Origin: Dehalococcoidia bacterium UBA5627
GTDB lineage: Bacteria; Chloroflexota; Dehalococcoidia; Dehalococcoidales; UBA5627
Assembly: GCA_002421585.1 (NCBI GenBank)
Contig: DIKD01000039.1
Coordinates: 1-6,716, forward strand
Direction: 5' to 3'
DNA: 6,716 bases
Below the pieces are notes generated by a model, which ran no database searches, was not told the DNA's origin, and saw only the letters and a list, made by a program, of their open reading frames with translations. The position numbers were made by a program, and so were the translations under genes. Shown here piece after piece: positions 5,422-6,716 of the stretch (its first letter is position 1; every line of letters starts with the position of its first letter).

Positions 5422-5597
5422 TGTCACCCTGAATCCCGACAAGTCGGGAAAGGAGCTAAGGCCATTCGATAACTCCTGGATTCTTCGTAAAAACTCAGAA
5501 TGACTTTTATAGAATTGTCATTCTGACTTCGTGGAGGACGAATGAAGCATCCGGGGTGGGGGGAGAGGAGGTTGTCACCCTGAGCAAAGCGAAGGGT
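5422..5597. repeat. Cluster of dispersed palindromic (REP-like) repeats
   Basis: Non-coding stretch built of related palindromes. TGTCACCCTGA occurs at 5422-5432 and 5573-5583. TCCCGAC/GTCGGGA (5434-5440, 5443-5449) is a perfect 7-bp hairpin. TCAGAATGAC/GTCATTCTGA (5495-5504, 5517-5526) is a perfect 10-bp inverted repeat. ACCCT/AGGGT (5577-5581, 5593-5597) closes the last unit, immediately before the insertion sequence. The 62-residue minus-strand frame across it is a by-product of the repeats. Confidence 0.75.
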
Positions 5598-5617
5598 CTT
5601 GTATGTTGACAAAGAGG

Positions 5618-5623
5618 TAAAAT
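5618..5623 (+). promoter_or_regulatory. -10 box that could be completed at the circular junction
   Basis: TAAAAT at 5618-5623 lies 17 bases after the junction hexamer that would form on circularisation: TTG (6710-6712), core CT and T5600 give TTGCTT. In the integrated form that position is GGTCTT. IS110 elements are known to build a promoter at the joined ends. The predicted start is about 5630, at the base of the target-loop stem. Confidence 0.45.
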
Positions 5624-5628
5624 AGTAA

Positions 5629-5763
5629 AGATGCAGCAGACCGTAAGGATCTTGGTTATAAGACCGTGTCTTAGCTTGGTCACTGCATCTATTTCACCAG
5701 TAGCCCGAACAGTTGTATGGAGCCGCAGAAGCGAGCCCGAATTGTATGCAAGAAAGGGATAGG
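5629..5763 (+). ncRNA. Putative bridge RNA of the IS110 element
   Basis: Two loops can be folded. Target loop: stem AGATGCAG/CTGCATCT (5629-5636, 5683-5690), then GACC/GGTC (5639-5642, 5678-5681), and an inner GGTT/GACC hairpin (5654-5657, 5662-5665). The left target guide is AAGGATCT (5645-5652) and the right target guide is GTGTCTTAG (5666-5674). Donor loop: outer pairing of CCC (5704-5706) with GGG (5756-5758) plus short helices, and an inner hairpin around CGC/GCG (5724-5726, 5731-5733). The left donor guide is ACAGTTG (5709-5715) and the right donor guide is TATGCAAG (5745-5752). Order and layout match my memory of the IS621 bridge RNA, including CCGT before the left guide and a small hairpin after the core. 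The 3' end is a guess; the outer stem overlaps the transposase ribosome site. Confidence 0.75.
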
Positions 5764-5771
5764 AGAAGGTA

Positions 5772-6716
5772 ATGGAAACATATATTGGTATTGATGTTTC
5801 TAAAGCTACTTTAGACGTAGCTATCAGTAACAGGAAAGAGATAAAGCACTTTTCTAATGATGAGAAAGGAATAATACAGATAGTTGGTTATTTAAACAAA
5901 GAAAAGCCTGTTCTTACTGTTATGGAATCGACAGGAGGATTAGAGAGGCTTTTAGCTGCTTCACTTACTGAATATGCTGTACCCATAGTAGTTGTCAATC
6001 CGAAGCAAGTAAGGGACTTTGCCAGAGCTAAAGGCATATTAGCCAAAACGGATATTATAGATGCCAGAGTACTGGCTGAATTTGCCAGTGATATTCACCC
6101 TGAAGCAAGGAAACTTACCGATAATCGGACACAGGAAATCAAGGCAATGCTTGTCAGAAGACAGCAACTCATAGCAATGATAACTATGGAGAAGAATCGT
6201 TTATATTCAGCGGATCTAATAGTGATTCCATCAATTCAAGAGAATATCAAATGGCTTAAACAGCAGATAGACAACCTTGATCATGATATAGAAAACAAGA
6301 TACAGGACAGTCCTATTTGGAGAGAGAAGGAAGATCTGCTAAAGAGTGTACCTGGGGTCGGCCAAATATTATCTATAACCCTACTAGGGGCATTACCGGA
6401 ACTGGGGAGCTTAACGCGAAAACAGATAGCGGCATTAGCAGGAGTAGCTCCATTCAACAGGGATAGTGGGAAATATCGTGGTAAGCGAACTATAAAGGGA
6501 GGGAGAACAAGGGTAAGGGCTTCTTTATATATGGCAACATTATCAGCTACCAGGTTTAATCCAATAATTAGAGAGTATTACATTCATTTGCTGAGTATGG
6601 GAAAGATGAAAAAAGTAGCTTTAACAGCCTGTATGCGTAAGTTGTTAGTTATACTAAATGCTGTTTTACGAGAACGTAGGCCATGGGGCTGTGAGTTAAT
6701 TCAACACAGTTGCTAA
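5772..6716 (+). CDS. IS110-family transposase (DEDD recombinase)
   Basis: A 314-residue recombinase, full length for the family. The N-terminal RuvC-like domain has GIDVSK with D8, MESTGG with E52 and KTDIIDA with D94 and D97, the DEDD metal-binding set. A coiled-coil-like middle (about 120-185) follows. The C-terminal Tnp domain has SVPGVGQILS (192-201) and RDSGKYRGKR with Ser232, the likely nucleophilic serine of IS110 enzymes. The enzyme should join target and donor DNA held by the leader RNA. AGGAG (5761-5765) six bases before the ATG fixes the start. The stop TAA uses the T of the CT core and AA of flanking DNA, so the last residues are encoded up to the very end of the element. No frameshift or missing catalytic residue is seen, so it may be active. 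Confidence 0.95.
   Translation: METYIGIDVSKATLDVAISNRKEIKHFSNDEKGIIQIVGYLNKEKPVLTVMESTGGLERLLAASLTEYAVPIVVVNPKQVRDFARAKGILAKTDIIDARVLAEFASDIHPEARKLTDNRTQEIKAMLVRRQQLIAMITMEKNRLYSADLIVIPSIQENIKWLKQQIDNLDHDIENKIQDSPIWREKEDLLKSVPGVGQILSITLLGALPELGSLTRKQIAALAGVAPFNRDSGKYRGKRTIKGGRTRVRASLYMATLSATRFNPIIREYYIHLLSMGKMKKVALTACMRKLLVILNAVLRERRPWGCELIQHSC

Larger units (their letters stand above)
5598..6714 (+). mobile_element. IS110-family insertion sequence with bridge RNA-like leader
   Basis: A compact element of about 1.1 kb with a 170-base non-coding leader and one transposase gene. I place the ends at 5600 and 6712, each bordered by a CT core (5598-5599, 6713-6714), from three agreements. The leader's target loop repeats the left flank with its CT (AAGGATCT against AAGGGTCT at 5592-5599). 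The donor loop repeats the last seven bases of the element (ACAGTTG, 6706-6712). A second donor-loop segment pairs with CT plus the first bases of the element. No terminal inverted repeats or target duplication longer than the core are evident, as usual for IS110. The element lies in a REP-like palindrome. Only two bases of right flank are in the window. Confidence 0.85.

Noticed and set aside
5422..5597. CRISPR array
   Set aside because: The repeats are unequal palindromes with irregular spacing and no uniform spacers, and no cas gene is present.
5606..5611. TTGACA near the left end of the insertion sequence as a -35 box
   Set aside because: No -10-like hexamer lies 16-18 bases downstream; the junction-formed box with TAAAAT fits spacing better.
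5424..5612. Minus-strand frame of 62 residues
   Set aside because: It lies across the palindromic repeat cluster, has no ribosome site, and reads LRFAQGD-type peptide typical of translated repeats. It also crosses the insertion boundary.

Overview
The window looks like chromosomal DNA of moderate G+C from an anaerobic, Dehalococcoidia-like member of the Chloroflexota. This is inferred from the style of the genes: a lipoprotein with a long Thr/Val linker, a small FmdB-type zinc ribbon, NH3-dependent NadE, a DUF1461/TIGR01906 membrane protein and dispersed GTCAYYCTGA palindromes. It is not proven by any phylogenetic marker.

Layout. 1-156 (-): 5' part of an unrecognised gene leaving the window. 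271-879 (+): Thr-rich lipoprotein, ending at a bidirectional hairpin terminator shared with a convergent tRNA cluster. 955-1207 (-): tRNA-Leu(CAG), tRNA-Arg(GCG) and tRNA-Val(TAC), read from a fully consensus -35/-10 promoter. 1297-2022 (-): nadE, divergent from 2147-2824 (+), an FmdB-like zinc ribbon gene and a small lipoprotein. 2928-3035 (+): a 35-residue basic ORF with a strong ribosome binding site. 3072-3965 (-): a two-gene operon of a Lit-like DUF1461 membrane protein followed, three bases later, by a 55-residue double CxxCxGxG zinc-finger protein. 4155-5303 (-): a self-inhibited class II Fic protein with a C-terminal winged helix and a promoter studded with GTATAC palindromes. Dispersed repeats lie on both sides of fic (4031-4140 and 5422-5597).

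The right end (5598-6714) is a compact IS110-family insertion sequence, and it is the most interesting part. Its 170-base leader folds into two loops laid out like the bridge RNA of IS621. The four guide-like segments of those loops agree with the DNA at the two ends of the element. The target loop carries AAGGATCT against AAGGGTCT in the left flank. The donor loop carries ACAGTTG, identical to the last bases of the element, and a segment that pairs with the first bases of the element. All of them point to a CT core at 5598-5599 and 6713-6714. The element therefore ends inside the transposase stop codon, which is completed by target DNA. It sits in one of the dispersed palindromes. The guide that should define the right flank predicts CTAAGACAC, of which CTAA is visible before the window ends.
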